DNA from: Ricinus communis | Lineage: Eukaryota > Streptophyta > Magnoliopsida > Malpighiales > Euphorbiaceae | Direction: 5' to 3' | Assembly: GCF_019578655.1 (NCBI RefSeq) | Contig: NC_063258.1 | Span: 26,106,802-26,170,801, forward strand | DNA length: 64,000 nt | In this document: piece after piece, positions 13,263-26,105 of the stretch | Position numbering within the stretch: the first letter of the stretch is position 1 | Layout: each line of letters opens with the position of its first letter | Program-made: the position numbers and the translations under genes | The notes under the pieces: model-generated | The model's database searches: none | Seen by the model: only the letters and a program-made list of their open reading frames with translations | What the model was told of the DNA's origin: nothing

Positions 13263-14614
13263 ATTCTATTTCTATGCCTAGCAATAGGTTGGATAAACTA
13301 AACCAAAACTTGGCCTAAAATTAGTTTTTCTTCAGCTCCAAACATCAATTATATGATAAAAAATGAAGCGCGTGAATGATATAATAAGAATATTTTTTAA
13401 TTTAATTAAAATTTTAAAATTTAAATATTAAATATATAATTAAAATAAAAACTCTTGAAAAGAATATTTTATTATTTTTACAAGTTGATAAGGTCAAGAC
13501 TCCTTAAAAAATCCTTAAGCCCCTAGACTTAATGCTAAAGTTTAATATCGGGTATTCGTACCAAAATAAAATAAAGTCTTACAGGATACCCACATGTTCA
13601 GGATTCAGTTTTAGGAGATTTCTTGTTTGTTTTCCTCTTTCAGTTATTATTCATTAGGTACAAATATAAATATTTGTATTTAGAAAAAAGTATAAATATT
13701 TGTACTTTCGATATATTAATAAATTTTTAATTTACTAATTTATTTTAAATTTTTAATTTATTCATCAGAATAGAATGAATTAGATATCATATGAAACTAT
13801 CAAGACGTATATTATTAAAAAAATTTAGATTAAAAGTCAATTATGTGTATGGAAAACAATAATATAATTATTCTTTTTCTACAAATCAAACTTATTAAAA
13901 AAATAAGCAATGCACACTGATCTAAATATATAACTAGGTAGTTAGTTAATGAAATAATTTAATAAAATCGTTAATTTACTTAATCTTCTGTTTTGTGACC
14001 ATCAATATTGATTAATAAGAGTATTTGAATTTAAAATTTTAATTCTAATTAATATGAGAATGTTCTTAATTTGGTATATGGATATTCTTTTTGAGATATT
14101 TTTCTTTCTATTGCTGTTCCAAAAGTAACAAAATTTATACTCTTTAAGAAGCCTTTTTTTTTTTGGGAATATATACCCTAGGGACCTTGAATTAGAAAGT
14201 GTCACTCTTAAAAAGTGGGGAGACCAACGTTTGTCACCTTTGCCTTGGAGATTCCATAAATTTAGAAAAAAAGAAAAGATCTAGAATATCCTCTGAATTC
14301 TGAAGCATTCATGGAAGTAATTTAACACATTATTATAGGAAATTATAATGATATACTACTACATGTTGTCTTTATTTCCACATCCACAATTCTCCACGGC
14401 ACGGTCTCTCCACCACCACCACATGCTCAGCCGTCAGTATCCGTATGAAACCCGGAAACGACACCGTTTGTCTTGGATTCATCACCCACCATCCAACTCT
14501 GTAAAGAAAGAAAACACTATAAAGATAGAAAGAAAAAAAATAAACAATTACAACATTACCTTACTATAAAAAGAACCACTTGTCTAGAAAACGAAAACAC
14601 AGGAAACCCCGTAC

Positions 14615-14756
14615 CCATAACTCTATTAAATTATTTCCCATAATTTCGATACTTCTTTTCTTTTCTTTTTTAATTCTATCGCTTTGTCTTCAAGAGTACT
14701 TGAACCTCCACTCCAAGCTTTCACGATATTGAATTTGCACTAATTTTAGAGGTTCC
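14615..14756 (+). promoter_or_regulatory. HO1 promoter-proximal/leader segment (duplicated upstream)
   Basis: This is the stretch directly upstream of the HO1 start codon (14830) and probably includes its transcription start and 5' leader. It is pyrimidine-rich (TTCTTTTCTTTTC, CTCTTTCTTTATC). A second copy lies at 12535-12687 behind OPR. Confidence 0.5.
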
Positions 14757-14829
14757 GTATACTCTTTCTTTATCGAATTCTATACTCTTTTTTTTTTTTC
14801 TTAAGGCATTAATCTTTGTCTGTTTTGAC

Positions 14830-16906
14830 ATGATGGGTTCTCTTAATCCAATCTCAAATTCCCAATCTTTACTTAGGAAACCTCATCTTCAAGTTTCTTT
14901 ATCTCCCTCTACTAATTTCCAATCAAGTTTTGTGCCCAGAAGTGTTTCTTTTCAATTTCCAGTTCCTAAAATTGCCAATATGCCACCTTTGAGAGCTACT
15001 TCTACTGTTGTTTCTGCAACCACAGCAGAGAAACCGAAGAAGAGGTACCCAGGAGAGGCAAAAGGGTTTGTGGAGGAGATGAGATTTGTGGCTATGAAAT
15101 TGCATACAAGAGAGCAGGCTAGAGAAGGAGAGAAGGAAGTTGAGAAGCCTGAAGAGAAGGCTGTTCCTAAATGGGAGCCTTCTGTCGATGGGTATTTAAG
15201 GTTTTTGGTTGATAGCAAGTTGGTTTATGATACCCTTGAAGGAATTGTTGATGAGGCTGCTTTTCCTTTTTGTGAGTACAGTCAGCTTCTTTTGGTTTAA
15301 ATGCCTTATCTTTTTGATAATTCGTTTGGTACCCTTTTGTTAATTTGAACATTACTGATTGTGTTAATGATTTGTTGTGATTGAATGATTTTTTTTTCAA
15401 TGGTTTGATTATTGTGATTGGCTTACTTGGTGCATGGATTCTGTTGATAGAACTTGAAAGTTTACAATTGTTTGTTTCTGCTATTAGACTACGACTCTTA
15501 ATTTTGGTCTGTGACTGTTTGAAATTTTAATAGCAAAGTTGTCTGTTGTGTTGTTTAGCTGCTTATATGATATTGCTTAAGAATAAGCTTTAGTTCTGAT
15601 ATGTTCAAGCATAGATTCTCACTGAGCTTCATTATTTTGTTTTGGTTCGTTGGGTGGTTCAAATTTCAATGTCTATGACCACAGAAAAACACTTGCACAT
15701 TTTTTTGCAACTTCACATGGATGGTTTGCAATAGTTTTTGCTGGTGGTTGAATGTTTTGGTTTTAGCTTTTAACTCTTTGAAAGTAGCCGTTTCAGTTCT
15801 GTAGGTATTATGCTCTACTGACTAAATCATGGATGAAAAGACCTTAGATATCATTTTTACAGGTTCTTTTGCATCACCTGGTCTTGTTATTTGTCCGTGT
15901 TAGTGCTTACATTGATGGACTGCAGTTGGCAGTTTGCATCTACTTTCCCTCATGACGATTTCATTCTTATACCTAGATGCTGAGTTCAAAAACACTGGAC
16001 TTGAAAGATCTGAAGCGCTGGCAAAAGATTTGGAGTGGTTCAAGGAACAGGGCTATGCCATTCCGGAACCATCTTCTCCTGGCGTCAATTACTCGCAGTA
16101 TCTGAAGGAATTGTCAGAGAAGGATCCTCAAGCATTTATTTGCCACTTCTACAATATATATTTTGCCCACACTGCTGGTGGCAGAATGATTGGAAAGAAG
16201 GTAAACCAATATCTATTTAAAGGATGGCTTCAAAAATACTTTCTTATATCGTAATTGGAGGTGCAAGACTCAGAATCAGGCTGTAGTTCAGTGACCAATA
16301 CTCGTTTTCTTGACTTATGAATCTGTTATTAAAAGAAATCAAAGCATTATTTTTAATTTAAATTAACCACAGCTTTACCTAATATCAAAGTCCACTAAAC
16401 TTAAAATATATAAATGCATTTAAGGGGTTCTTGTCAATGCAATTGTGAGGTCTCCTCAAGATTGAGGATCACATAGTTTCTAGTCATATAGCAGTTGGTT
16501 AACACAAAAGGTCATGCTTTTCCAACAACAGAAAATTTAGTGGTTTGCCTGTTAGGGTAATGTGAAGGATATTTTAGTGTTCGAGGGATTCTACTGACAT
16601 TTCATCTTTCTCATTATGTTAGGTGGCAGAGAAAATACTTAACAGCATGGACTTAGAGTTTTATAAATGGGATGGTGACCTTTCTCAACTGTTGCAGAAT
16701 GTGAGGGATAAGTTGAATAAAGTTGCTGAGGTAATTTTCTTTTTACTCTTGCGTAGTTCTGCTGTTTTACATTATGTTAACTGATAGATGAGTTTGTTTA
16801 TCTGATTACTCAGGGCTGGACCAGAGAGGAGAAGAACCACTGTTTGGAAGAAACTGAAAAGTCATTCAAGTATTCAGGGGAGATCCTCCGACTAATATTG
16901 TCATGA
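14830..16906 (+). CDS. HO1: Plastid heme oxygenase 1 (HY1 type)
   Basis: The product cleaves haem to biliverdin IXalpha with ferredoxin electrons, the committed step to the phytochrome chromophore. Exons are 14830-15271, 15977-16200, 16623-16730 and 16814-16906. They total 867 bp, 288 residues, with GT-AG introns. Residues 1 to ~55 are Ser-rich and lack acid residues, as in a plastid transit peptide. The mature part starts near [15 protein letters not shown]. The haem-ligand His92 is in MKLHTREQ. The distal helix reads [13 protein letters not shown], and the C-terminus [16 protein letters not shown] fits HY1-type HO1 rather than the HO2 branch. The two leading ATGs (14830, 14833) are equivalent; I chose the first. 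The 705 bp first intron and the intron positions look normal. Confidence 0.97.
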
Positions 16907-18504
16907 TGTGGATAATTGTTCTATCTCCTTGTTATTTCTGTAATGGTGCGCAAGCATATATATATATATATTTATGGCTATATCGAAAAAATGCTTTGAT
17001 TTATATTCGAACACAATTTCTCAATGGAAATGAAAGCACTGCACTTGTACATTAGTACACTACAACTTCATTTTACATATGAATGCATTTAGGATAGCAG
17101 TCGTGGCTTATTTGCGCCTAAGCTGTAGGGTTGGAGCAGGCTGGCATTCATATTCTTGATTGGATTGATTCTGTGTGGGGTAAACGATTCGCTCATGCAA
17201 AGGATTGCAACCATACAGGTGAACCCATTAATGGTTCCAGGATATTGGAGCTCGAATGACGACCTTTGCTAAGCCTTCATTAGTATATGTTTTGCTTGAG
17301 CAGGGTGGTGCTAGGAGTTAACTCTGAAATGTATGGCTGGCTTCAATTTAAAATAGTGAACATTGGGTGTTTGGGTTTAGGTGGAGCACATGCAGGATAA
17401 GAAACATAAACACGTTTTTGGGTTGGTAGCATCTAAAATGCACCATTGTACTGGCTATGAACCTTCTCCTTTAAAAAGATGTGACAACACCATATACATT
17501 TCCCTTTCCTGATTTTATATATAATATCATTTTCTCTTCTTTCTTGTCATTCTTTTCCTTTATCTACACTACAACACCAATTCAAGATGGACATTGATTA
17601 TTTTAGTTAACAATGATATTATAATAATCTTTTTATTAAGAAAAACTAATTGATTACCTTTAATTCGCAAGAAACTCGAAATCCACCAATTAAAAGAGGC
17701 TGCTGCTACTTTTTTTACTTCTCTTTTTGTTTTTGTTTTGTTTTCTGTCCTTTTTTCTGGAGAAGCTCAGGCACCAGATGAGATGTTGGCCTTCTTTTTT
17801 GAAAAGATGAAGGAGATGGTGTGGCAGCAATTCATTCCTGTTAGCTCCATTGTTGCAATACAAAACAGATATAGTAGTGACAATGATTTTTTTTTTTCTT
17901 TTTTTTTTTTTTTGTATTTTTAGATAATGTAGCCATTTAATTTAAATGGGAATTTTAGGGAGATGCTTATTGTGATCGGAGATTATATAAAGACAGATAT
18001 TATTTTCAAGAAATTAAATGCAATAAATGAAAATAATATGAGAGAGAGAAAATTATTTAATTATTTTTCTGGTATTTATTATTTTAGTTAATAAAATATA
18101 AAATGGCAATTTACTTTTGAACCAATCAATTAATGCATTTAGTAAAGCTAACTCTACAAGAAGATTTCATACATATATATAGAATATTATTTTCACGTGT
18201 CATCTTAAATTATTATTTTTATGGCATTTACATAAAATTAGCATTTAATTCTTTTTATATTTTTTCAGATGATCATTGAATTGTTAGTCCGTAAATGAAT
18301 ACTCACGAAGGTATTAATAATTTTGCTGAGGCATACAAAATTAATTAAAGTAGTTATCAGTGATGATACAACCAAAACCAGCGCTGCGTGTATGTGTGTG
18401 TATTAATATTATGAAACGAATACTGGTTGATGAGATAAACCTACTCTCCTCACCTGAGTGAAACTGTGACAAATCATAGCAGCACCAAAAAACAGGAAAA
18501 AGAA
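16907..18504. other. Intergenic region between HO1 and ATS3
   Basis: HO1 3' untranslated sequence probably covers the first 200-300 bp. The rest is AT-rich, with a T-run near 17887-17911 and (TA)n at 16961-16972. The ATS3 promoter, with a G-box at 18194, occupies the right end. No gene seen. Confidence 0.5.
18194..18201 (+). promoter_or_regulatory. G-box/ABRE-like motif upstream of ATS3
   Basis: CACGTGTC lies 311 bp upstream of the ATS3 start codon. G-box/ABRE cores of this kind are common in ABA- and embryo-regulated promoters, which fits the family's seed expression. Function is inferred from the motif only. Confidence 0.45.
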
Positions 18505-19298
18505 ATGGTCAAACTACTCTCTTTCCTGCTCATCTTTGTCTTCTTCTCCATAATTTCTCCACCTGCTACATCTGTCTCGCCTCCACAACCTCATCTTCTC
18601 AACTCCTTCCAGCCTAAATCTATTCAGGTATGTTTTCTGACGAGGTCTTGATCACTGTTCGACAAGAAACTAATTAATATTTGTTTTTCATTCATTTTGG
18701 CATGTACCATAATCATAATCAGGCTGCAAATGCAAGAAGCTGTTCTTACACAGTTGTAGTCAAGACTAGCTGCTCCTCTTCATCTTACACCAGAGACAAA
18801 ATAAGTCTTGCATTCGGTGATTCCTATGGGAACGAGGTTAGTACCAAAACCATAATAGTTCTCTGTCTGCCTTCTTGTAGCCCTTAAAGAATTGTTTTCC
18901 TTCCACTGACTTGGCTTCCTTGGGAATCGAGAAAAGGATATTAACATGAAAATGTAAGAACAGCCCATCCAAGAAAATTGAATTGTTGTTAAAGGGTAGT
19001 GAATTGGTTCCTTTTTTGACCTTGTTCTTAGGTCTACTTGAAGAGGCTCGACGATCCATCGTCAGGGACTTTTGACAGGTGTTCATCTGATACATTTCAG
19101 ATAAGTGGACCCTGCACATATGGTATCTGTTATCTGTACCTGCTTAGGCGAGGATCGGACGGTTGGAAGCCTGAGAGTGTGAAGATCTACGGTCCAAATA
19201 CCAAGACTATTAACTTCAAATATAATACATTCCTTCCAAATGGAGTGTGGTATGGCTTTAATCTGTGTAGGCATGCGTCCTCATCTAGAAGTATGTAG
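18505..19298 (+). CDS. ATS3: Embryo-specific protein ATS3 family (PLAT-like secreted protein)
   Basis: This is a small secreted protein of the embryo-specific ATS3 family, whose fold is related to PLAT/LH2 domains. Its biochemical role is not settled. Exons are 18505-18627, 18723-18836 and 19032-19298. They total 504 bp, 167 residues, with GT-AG introns. Residues 1 to ~24 are a hydrophobic signal peptide (KLLSFLLIFVFFSII). The domain starts at ARSCSYTVVVKTSC and contains DKISLAFGDSYGNE, GPCTYGICYLYLLR and GPNTKTINFKYN. Cysteines are spaced as in the family (SC, SC, RC, PC, IC, LC). A copia LTR begins 90 bp after the stop, so the 3' untranslated region is probably interrupted. The frame itself is intact. 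Confidence 0.93.
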
Positions 19299-19387
19299 TA
19301 GATGACCAAAATATAATAATGGTTGTAACTGTTGAAGTTTGATTTTCTTGAAAGACATTAACATTGCAGTAATCGTATTACGTTTGC

Positions 19388-19880
19388 TGTTAGATATAAG
19401 TAATTATGTGATGTATGTCCCATATGGAATAGAATAAGATTGAAGTGTTTAAAAAGTATTTTTGCTAAATAAGATGACTTTTATAAAAAGATGTCTTTGT
19501 TTAACAAGGTTTCTATGCTTTCTTTTCTATTGTACAATAGTGCCTTTGTTCAATAAGGTGTCTATTATGAAAATATGCCTTTGTATTTATTGTGAAAAAG
19601 TGTCTTTATTCAATAAGGGATCTACTGCAAAAGGGCGCCTTCGTTCAATAAAAAGTCTATAAATTTGACTTTGTAGGCTATTGAAAAACGACTTCTTCTT
19701 TTCCTTCTTTCTAAAAAAAATCATAAACATATTCTCACTATTCTTGGAAGAATATCAGTTTATTGCAACTGTTATTATGTAGCTTTATTGAATCCTTTAA
19801 AAAGTTTACTTGTTAACCAGTTTGTAATATAGTGGGGCCATAATTTCTTTAGGAACAGTGTTATCACATTCTAAGCCAAT
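19388..19880 (+). repeat. 5' LTR with internal short repeats
   Basis: This ~490 bp LTR includes several variants of a unit like TGTCTTTGTTCAATAAGG (near 19492, 19541, 19601 and 19636), separated by CTATTATGAAA-type spacers. The right end is set where similarity to the 3' LTR fades. The precise terminus is uncertain by about 20 bp. Confidence 0.75.
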
Positions 19881-21746
19881 AATCTTAAAGAAATTAAACC
19901 ACAATAGAGGCTAATGATTCAAAGTCTGTTCTTTTGAAGATGTTCAATCCTGATGCATGCAAATTGGATCGTTTTGATGGAACCAATTTCACTCGCTAGA
20001 AAGACAAATTACTTTTCCTTCTTACTGAATTGGGAGTTGCATATTTATTAAGTAAAAATTTGCGTGCAATTCTTGAACCAACTAATGATAAAAACTAATG
20101 ATAAAAGTGAAGTAATCAAAGCATCTAGAAAGAAGCGTGAGGATGATGAAATAAGGTACGGACAAATTTGTAAGTATGAAATTCTTTAAATTTCAAATGG
20201 TTGATAATAAGTCTGTCATGGATCAAGTTGATGAATTATTTGTCTTAGTTTCTAAATTTAAGGATTTAAAAGTGGAAGTATCTAAACAATTACAAGTGGC
20301 TGCTGTAATTGTAAAATTGCTGCCCACTTGGAATAATTATAGAAATAAATTTTTACACACTTCTGAAAATGTCACTATACACCAAATTATAAAGCATATT
20401 CGGATTAAAATTAAGAAACATAGTGGGGGTTTTGCTTTGTGTCAATTATATTATATAAAAAATGTCCTATCTAAGTTTAATTATATAGGAATTAAGGAAG
20501 CTAATACCCATTTGATGTTTCAAATAAATTGATAAAACATTTTGGAAGGTCTGTTTTAGTCAATTAGACTATGCTAGTGCCATTAGTAGTCTAATATATG
20601 CTATGCATTGTACAATACCTGATATTGCTTTTATTGTTTGAAAACTTTCAAGATTTACTCATAATCCTAGTATTGAATATCGGAAGAGTTATTGGTTATC
20701 TTTAAAGGACTAAATCCTTTGCGTTGTTTTATAACAAGTTTCCTGCAATACTATAAGGTTATACAAATGCTAGTTGGATAACTAGTGTTAAAGAAAATAA
20801 ATCAATGTTTGGTTGGATTTTCACTTTAGGTGGTGGAGCTATTTCTTGGACTTCTAAGAAACAAACATGTATAACTCATTTTACAACGGAGTCTGAGTTT
20901 ATTGCTTTAGCAGCAGCGCGTAAAGATGCTGAATAGCTAAGAAATTTGTTGCCGGACATAGATTTGTGGCCAAAACCAATGCCAGCAGTTTCTTTGCACT
21001 GTGATAGTCAAGCAACAATGTTTAGGGCGTTTAGCAAAGTTTATAAATGGTAAATCTAGACATATTACATTAAGACATGAATATATTAGACAACTGATTT
21101 CTGATGGTATAATCACAGTTGTCTATGTTAGATCAAGTAAAAATCTAGCAGACCTATTAACAAAAGCACTCTCGAGAGATATGATAAAGAGTACAAGTAT
21201 GATGGGTCTAAAACCAAACTAATAAGTCATCGATAATGGGAACCTTACCTCTCTAATTGCTTCGCAATTCTAGAGGTTTAAATGTTAAAAACAAGTTATT
21301 AATGATAGTTAGCAAGTACTAGATTTTGTGGTACTTATGAAAAGAGGTTGAATGTATAGCCTTCTTAATGAAGATTTGTTCAGCTTATGAATAAGAAAGT
21401 TTTAATTAGAAACTTCAAGGATTTTTCACCTATTTGAATACAAGAAGTGGTGCCGCGGTTTCTATTAAGAGTTTGGATATAAATTCTTTGTAAGTGTTCA
21501 TGAATTAAGAGGTAGCATAAGGCCATAATGTGGTGCTAAGTTCACGGTGAATATGTAGAGAATTTTTTTAAAATTTTGTATGAATGACATTTCCGATCTT
21601 ATTATATACGAATTATGGTTTAACTCAATTTACAGTATTATCAATTTTGATAAAATCTTGAAGTGTTTATACTAATAGTAGGTTTAAGTCGAAAGCATAA
21701 AGTTTTATTGTTTATGATTTGATTCATTATTAACTAAGTGGGGAAT

Positions 21747-22265
21747 TGTTAGATATAGTTAATAATGAGATGTATGTCCCATATGGAATAGAATAAGATT
21801 GAAGAGTTTAAAAGTAATTTGAAGTGTTTAAAAATGCATTTGCTAAATAAGATGACTTTGCAAAAGGATGTCTTTGTTCAATAAGGTATCTATTATGAAA
21901 GGATACCTTTGTGTCTATTGTGAAAGAGTATCTTTGTTCAATAAGGTGTCTATTATGAAAGAATGTCTTTGTGAAAGAGTGTCTTTATTCAATAAGGTAT
22001 CTATTGCAAAATGATGCTTTTATTCAATAAGAAGTTTATAAATATATGACTTTGTAGGCTATTGGAAATCAACTTCTTATTTTCCTTTTTTTTTCTAAAA
22101 AGAAAATCAGAAACATATTCTCTCTATTATTCGGAAAATATCAGTTTATTGCAACTGCTATTCTGTGACTTTGTTTTAATTCTTTAAAGAGTTTACATAT
22201 CAACCGATTTGCAATATAGTGGGAGCATTGTTTCTTTAAGGATAACATTATCACGTTCAAAGCCT
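21747..22265 (+). repeat. 3' LTR with internal short repeats
   Basis: Partner of 19388-19880. It carries the same GATGTATGTCCCATATGGAA start and the same kind of internal repeat units (near 21869, 21928, 21977 and 22014). Unit numbers and spacers differ from the 5' LTR. Confidence 0.75.
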
Positions 22266-23324
22266 TCTGGATTTCTTCCAATAATTACTTTAAAAATTTG
22301 TGTTTTCCTTTCATTTGAAAAATAATTTGATGTTTGATATAAAACAATAAGGCTACGTTGTAGAGTGAAATCAAAAAATAATGAATGTGCCAACCACTTT
22401 CGCAGTTAACCAGAATTGCTTATCAATCTTGTAATCGAGACTTTGTGCAACGAAAATTAATGTAAAATAATGTTGACACTGGTGCATATTATTCTAGCAC
22501 AAGAGCTTAAGAAGCTTGGGATCTTATTCCATTAAAGCTTCAATTTTCGGACTCATGCAGTGGGTCGGATGAAAAGTTGCCACTTTAAACAAAGGCTTTC
22601 TCCAATAAGCTGATCCGTTTAGCAGTATAGAACACTGATCTTCATGCAGTATGCGACAAAAATTTAATTTTAAGATAGAATGGAAAGAAATATGATCAGT
22701 TAGGGTCGGGGAGAGTAAGCCTGAAATGAAATTCATGCACATTAAAAAAGGTAGCTTAGATCTTATCCAAACCGAGCATGAGCCGAGCCACCCACAGACT
22801 TCAGGGAGCATCAGAGCTAATGTATAATGCTTGACAGGAGACGAGTGCGATTCCACGACATGCTTGTTCTTGATGAATTAGCCAAGAAAAACTAAGATAA
22901 ACCAGGTCTCTCAATCTTCTGCAGTCTTATTGAAACAAATATAGTATGCTGAATGTTACATGTTAAGAACTTGCTGAAGTAAGGCAGGACGCTGAATTTA
23001 AGGGCATTGATCAGTATTTACTTTGCCACGTAGTTTTCACATCATTTTAGCATATGACTTCTTGACTAGCTCAAATTAAAATAAAGGAGTTTGACACTAG
23101 CTTCAAGGCATGGCAGCATTTATGAGATGAAAATAACAGAGAACTATACGACTTTTTTTTTCTTTTATTTTACCTGCATGAAACATTTTCATACTTTGTG
23201 ACCCATAATCAAATACAAAATTTCAACAATTGGAGCATGACATTTCAACGAAACAAAACAGATAATAGATCATGAGTTTCAAAAACTGGCTCATTTCACT
23301 GAAGATTTAGTTCTAATAAGATTT
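22266..23324. other. Spacer between the copia element and BSD2
   Basis: The right part is probably BSD2 3' untranslated sequence. A 110-codon minus-strand frame at 22524-22856 has no recognisable domain, and I do not support it as a gene. No repeats with clear ends were seen. Confidence 0.4.
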
Positions 23325-26105
23325 TTAATCATCAAAAGTGCTCATGAAGCCACCAATAAAGCCAGCTCCATTACAATTTCCACACAGAATGTCCCGTTTA
23401 CCTCTGCAAGGCAAAAGAATATGTTTATCTTTAAAAAAGAAATATGAAAGGGAAAATGAAACAATTGTATCAATCACATTCAATGGGAGCTAGGGAAGAC
23501 ACTCAGATTGGAGACCGATTCAGCATGATAAAAGAAGGAATAATGGATAGACTTCAAAGTTTCAAGACTTGTAAATTTGCACATGTGATTTTCCCTCCCC
23601 AAAAGGAAAAAGGTACAACATGTCATGTCTTTATCAGGAATTATGTAATGGGGTGCATTAAGTTTGAATACAACACAAAAGGCTAGAGATTCTAAATCTT
23701 GTTTATCAAAGTAATCTCACAGTTTCATTTCTGAATAAAAGCTAGAGTTTTCACTGTATAAAGGCCTCCACTATACCCAAGAAAAGGTGGCTGACTGAGC
23801 CAGCGTAACAATGTTATTGTCCTCTTCGGTTAAATTTTAATCAATTACATATGTGCCCATAATGAAGCATAGGTGGCATAAAAAGGCTTGTTTTATTTGA
23901 ATTGATTTCCCCATATACACAGAAAGGAAGCATGCTACTATCTGCGCATTTGTAAGAATATTCCAGCAGGAAGAGAAGATTTAATTAGTACACATCTTTT
24001 TGTTTTTGTACAGGGAAATAAAGTAGTGTATGGAGAATGAAAAGATAGCAGGGGCAGAAAAAGAATCATAGAGATGAAACTTAAGTTGTCGTTGATTCCA
24101 AAACCATGTTTTGTCTCTTACTAAAATATGCGACAATCTGTTCCCTGATAGTTTCAGCTAAAATGCATCTTAAGGATCAACGAAATGACATCGACACTCA
24201 GAATTATATGCTTGACAGCTAGCCCAATACTAAATAGCTAAAGAATAAGTTGCTGCTGCTAGTACCTGCAAAGCCAGCATAATCCGCCTGCTTTAAACTG
24301 TCCATTGAAGTGGTCCACAGAATTGACTCCTGTTCCTTTGCATTGGGAACACAATAGAGCACCTGGAAATTTGACAGGAAGGTAGAAACTTTTTATGAGC
24401 TGAGATTTTCTGCTAATGGTTTTACTGGAAAAGAATACATTTCCAAATCAAGCAGTGAAATTTGAGGACAATTCAGGTGGTGTATTGGGAACAAATGACA
24501 GGATCTATGTGTACATTATCCTTAGGAAAGATATATTCATAGTAGTTCTATGTGGCCAAAAGTTTGAATAGAAGGTTCACGATAAAACCAGATAAATCTG
24601 CCTGATTAAGATAATCATCACGCAACCACATTGAAAATGTAGTCGCATCAAAGAATACATCAGTTATTATGCTTTGGTGCTTGATACCTCCAAAGCTTAT
24701 AGCAGTTAAAGACATTGTCAAATAAACCACTTCACGAGGGAATCAGCATCAATAGAACATACATATCATATGTATGCAAAAATCAATCAGAAATCAAATA
24801 AATTTGTTTGAAGTATACAAAGAATGTTACGAACAGCACCACCATATTGAAAATACAGCAGCAATAGATAGCTAGAGAATGAGAATCTTAAGTAGCCTCC
24901 TGCAGGAAGCATGAGCAAATAGAAGTTCTACTGCTGCAGGTAATTAATGGCCAGCAGTTTGTATTAATAGTACCTATTGCCAAACTGTTGCAAATGAATA
25001 GAAGATACAAGGGAAGGTAGATCGAGTACCATTTCCATCACAATCAGCACAGACTATGCTATTTGGTTTAGTGCCTTTATCACTGTCTGTAGCCTGTCAA
25101 ACCAAGAGAAAATTGACTTTCAAGCAAAAATATACAAAAACAACAAAACTGGGAACATCAAGCTTTCATGAATTGCAAATTTAAAAAATCCATGTCTCAT
25201 GCTCATTTTAAAATTGGTTATAGAAATCTTTTAGCCATTTTCTTTAATCTAAAATTAGTCCATGAACACAGCATTTCTTAGAGCCTTGACCCTGGTACTT
25301 ATCAGCCAAAACATGAACCGTTTTTGCAATGAACTGTCCAATTAGCCTACTTTTTTCCATTAAGCATTGTCCATCCACTGCCCTCATAAATGACTAATAG
25401 GTTAATACTATTTTAGCTTTCTGTATCATCATATGAAGTTTTGTATTGCCAAACTAACTATAGCAGCAAACTTATCTTTTTACGACTTCATACATAGGCA
25501 TCAAGCACTCAGAAGCACTTGACCTCATCAATTTCCCTTCGAGATCGCCTTTCAATTATCCTCTTCAATCACCATGAACACTTTAATCCCAGATTATCAG
25601 AATGACCATTCATAGCTATCTCCAACTAACCCTTTATTTTCTTTCTCAAATTCACCTATTCACGCACTATAACTTGCCAAATAAGAAAAATGAATGAACA
25701 CCTATTTCTGACTTTTAAACCATGATTTTCATATAATATAATTCATTACAACTTTGAAACATTCAGATGGTGCATGAACTAAAATTTCTTTCTTTGTCCA
25801 TTGTTTAATCGAATTGTCATGGAAATTGAACCCTTACCTTTCCAGCGCTCACCTTAACCTCCAAAGATTGAAATTTACTACTTTTAGAGCTTTGGAAAAC
25901 TTTGTTCACTCGAAGAACCTTCCCAGCAACTGAATCCCCAAGAACTACTGCTAATAACATCACAATAAATAAAATGCAATCAAAAACAAAAACAACAAAA
26001 GAAGAAAAGAATACCCAAATATCAATCTTGATTAAGAGAGGTACCTGGTCTGTTGGGAGACACAAAAGAGCAAACAGGAGTAGTAAAGCATATGGTAGTT
26101 ACCAT
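23325..26105 (-). CDS. BSD2: BUNDLE SHEATH DEFECTIVE 2, plastid DnaJ-type zinc-finger chaperone
   Basis: The product is a stromal chaperone that stabilises folded Rubisco large subunits before holoenzyme assembly. It has only the DnaJ zinc-finger domain, no J-domain. Exons (minus strand, 5' to 3') are 26045-26105, 25838-25947, 25030-25093, 24266-24362 and 23325-23403. They total 411 bp, 136 residues, with GT-AG introns. Residues 1 to ~57 form a Ser/Thr/Lys-rich transit peptide. The four CxxC repeats are CADCDGNG, CSQCKGTG, CWLCRGKR and CGNCNGAG, then a conserved GFIGGFMSTFDD end. The third repeat lacks the final Gly pair, which as I recall is normal in BSD2. The start codon lies 348 bp from the divergent DUF3119 gene, so both may share a promoter region. 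Confidence 0.95.

Larger units (their letters stand above)
12469..14829. other. Intergenic region between OPR and HO1
   Basis: About 2.4 kb without a gene. It contains a copy of the HO1 leader region (12535-12687), a T-run of about 22 bases (12690-12711), a 61 bp tandem duplication (13141-13262) and the HO1 promoter. A CCACCACCACCAC run lies at 14411-14423. No other open frame looks coding. Confidence 0.6.
19388..22265 (+). mobile_element. Internally deleted Ty1/copia retrotransposon with both LTRs
   Basis: LTRs at 19388-~19880 and 21747-~22265 both start TGTTAGATATA. A purine tract (AGTGGGGAAT) precedes the 3' LTR. The internal 1.87 kb keeps a gag start (CKLDRFDGTNFTR with stops), a gag segment ending IHQIIKHIRI, then abruptly RT sequence (GFALCQLYYIKNVLSKFNY), and RNase H (FGWIFTLGGGAISWTSKKQ, TESEFIALAAARKDAE, HCDSQAT). 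The 20176-20532 frame therefore joins gag directly to RT. Protease, integrase and most of RT are deleted. Many stops follow, so it cannot move by itself. It lies 90 bp downstream of ATS3 in the same orientation. Confidence 0.9.

Noticed and set aside
14348..14569. 73-codon frame upstream of HO1
   Set aside because: Overlaps the HO1 promoter; composition is His/Ser-repeat driven and it has no homologue that I recognise.
19383..19387. TTTGC as target duplication of the 19.4-22.3 kb copia element
   Set aside because: The same bases near 22209 lie inside the LTR (aligned with 19820), so they are not a duplication of flanking DNA.
22524..22856. 110-codon minus-strand frame between copia and BSD2
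   Set aside because: No domain, no conserved motif, and it lies in the probable BSD2 3' flank.
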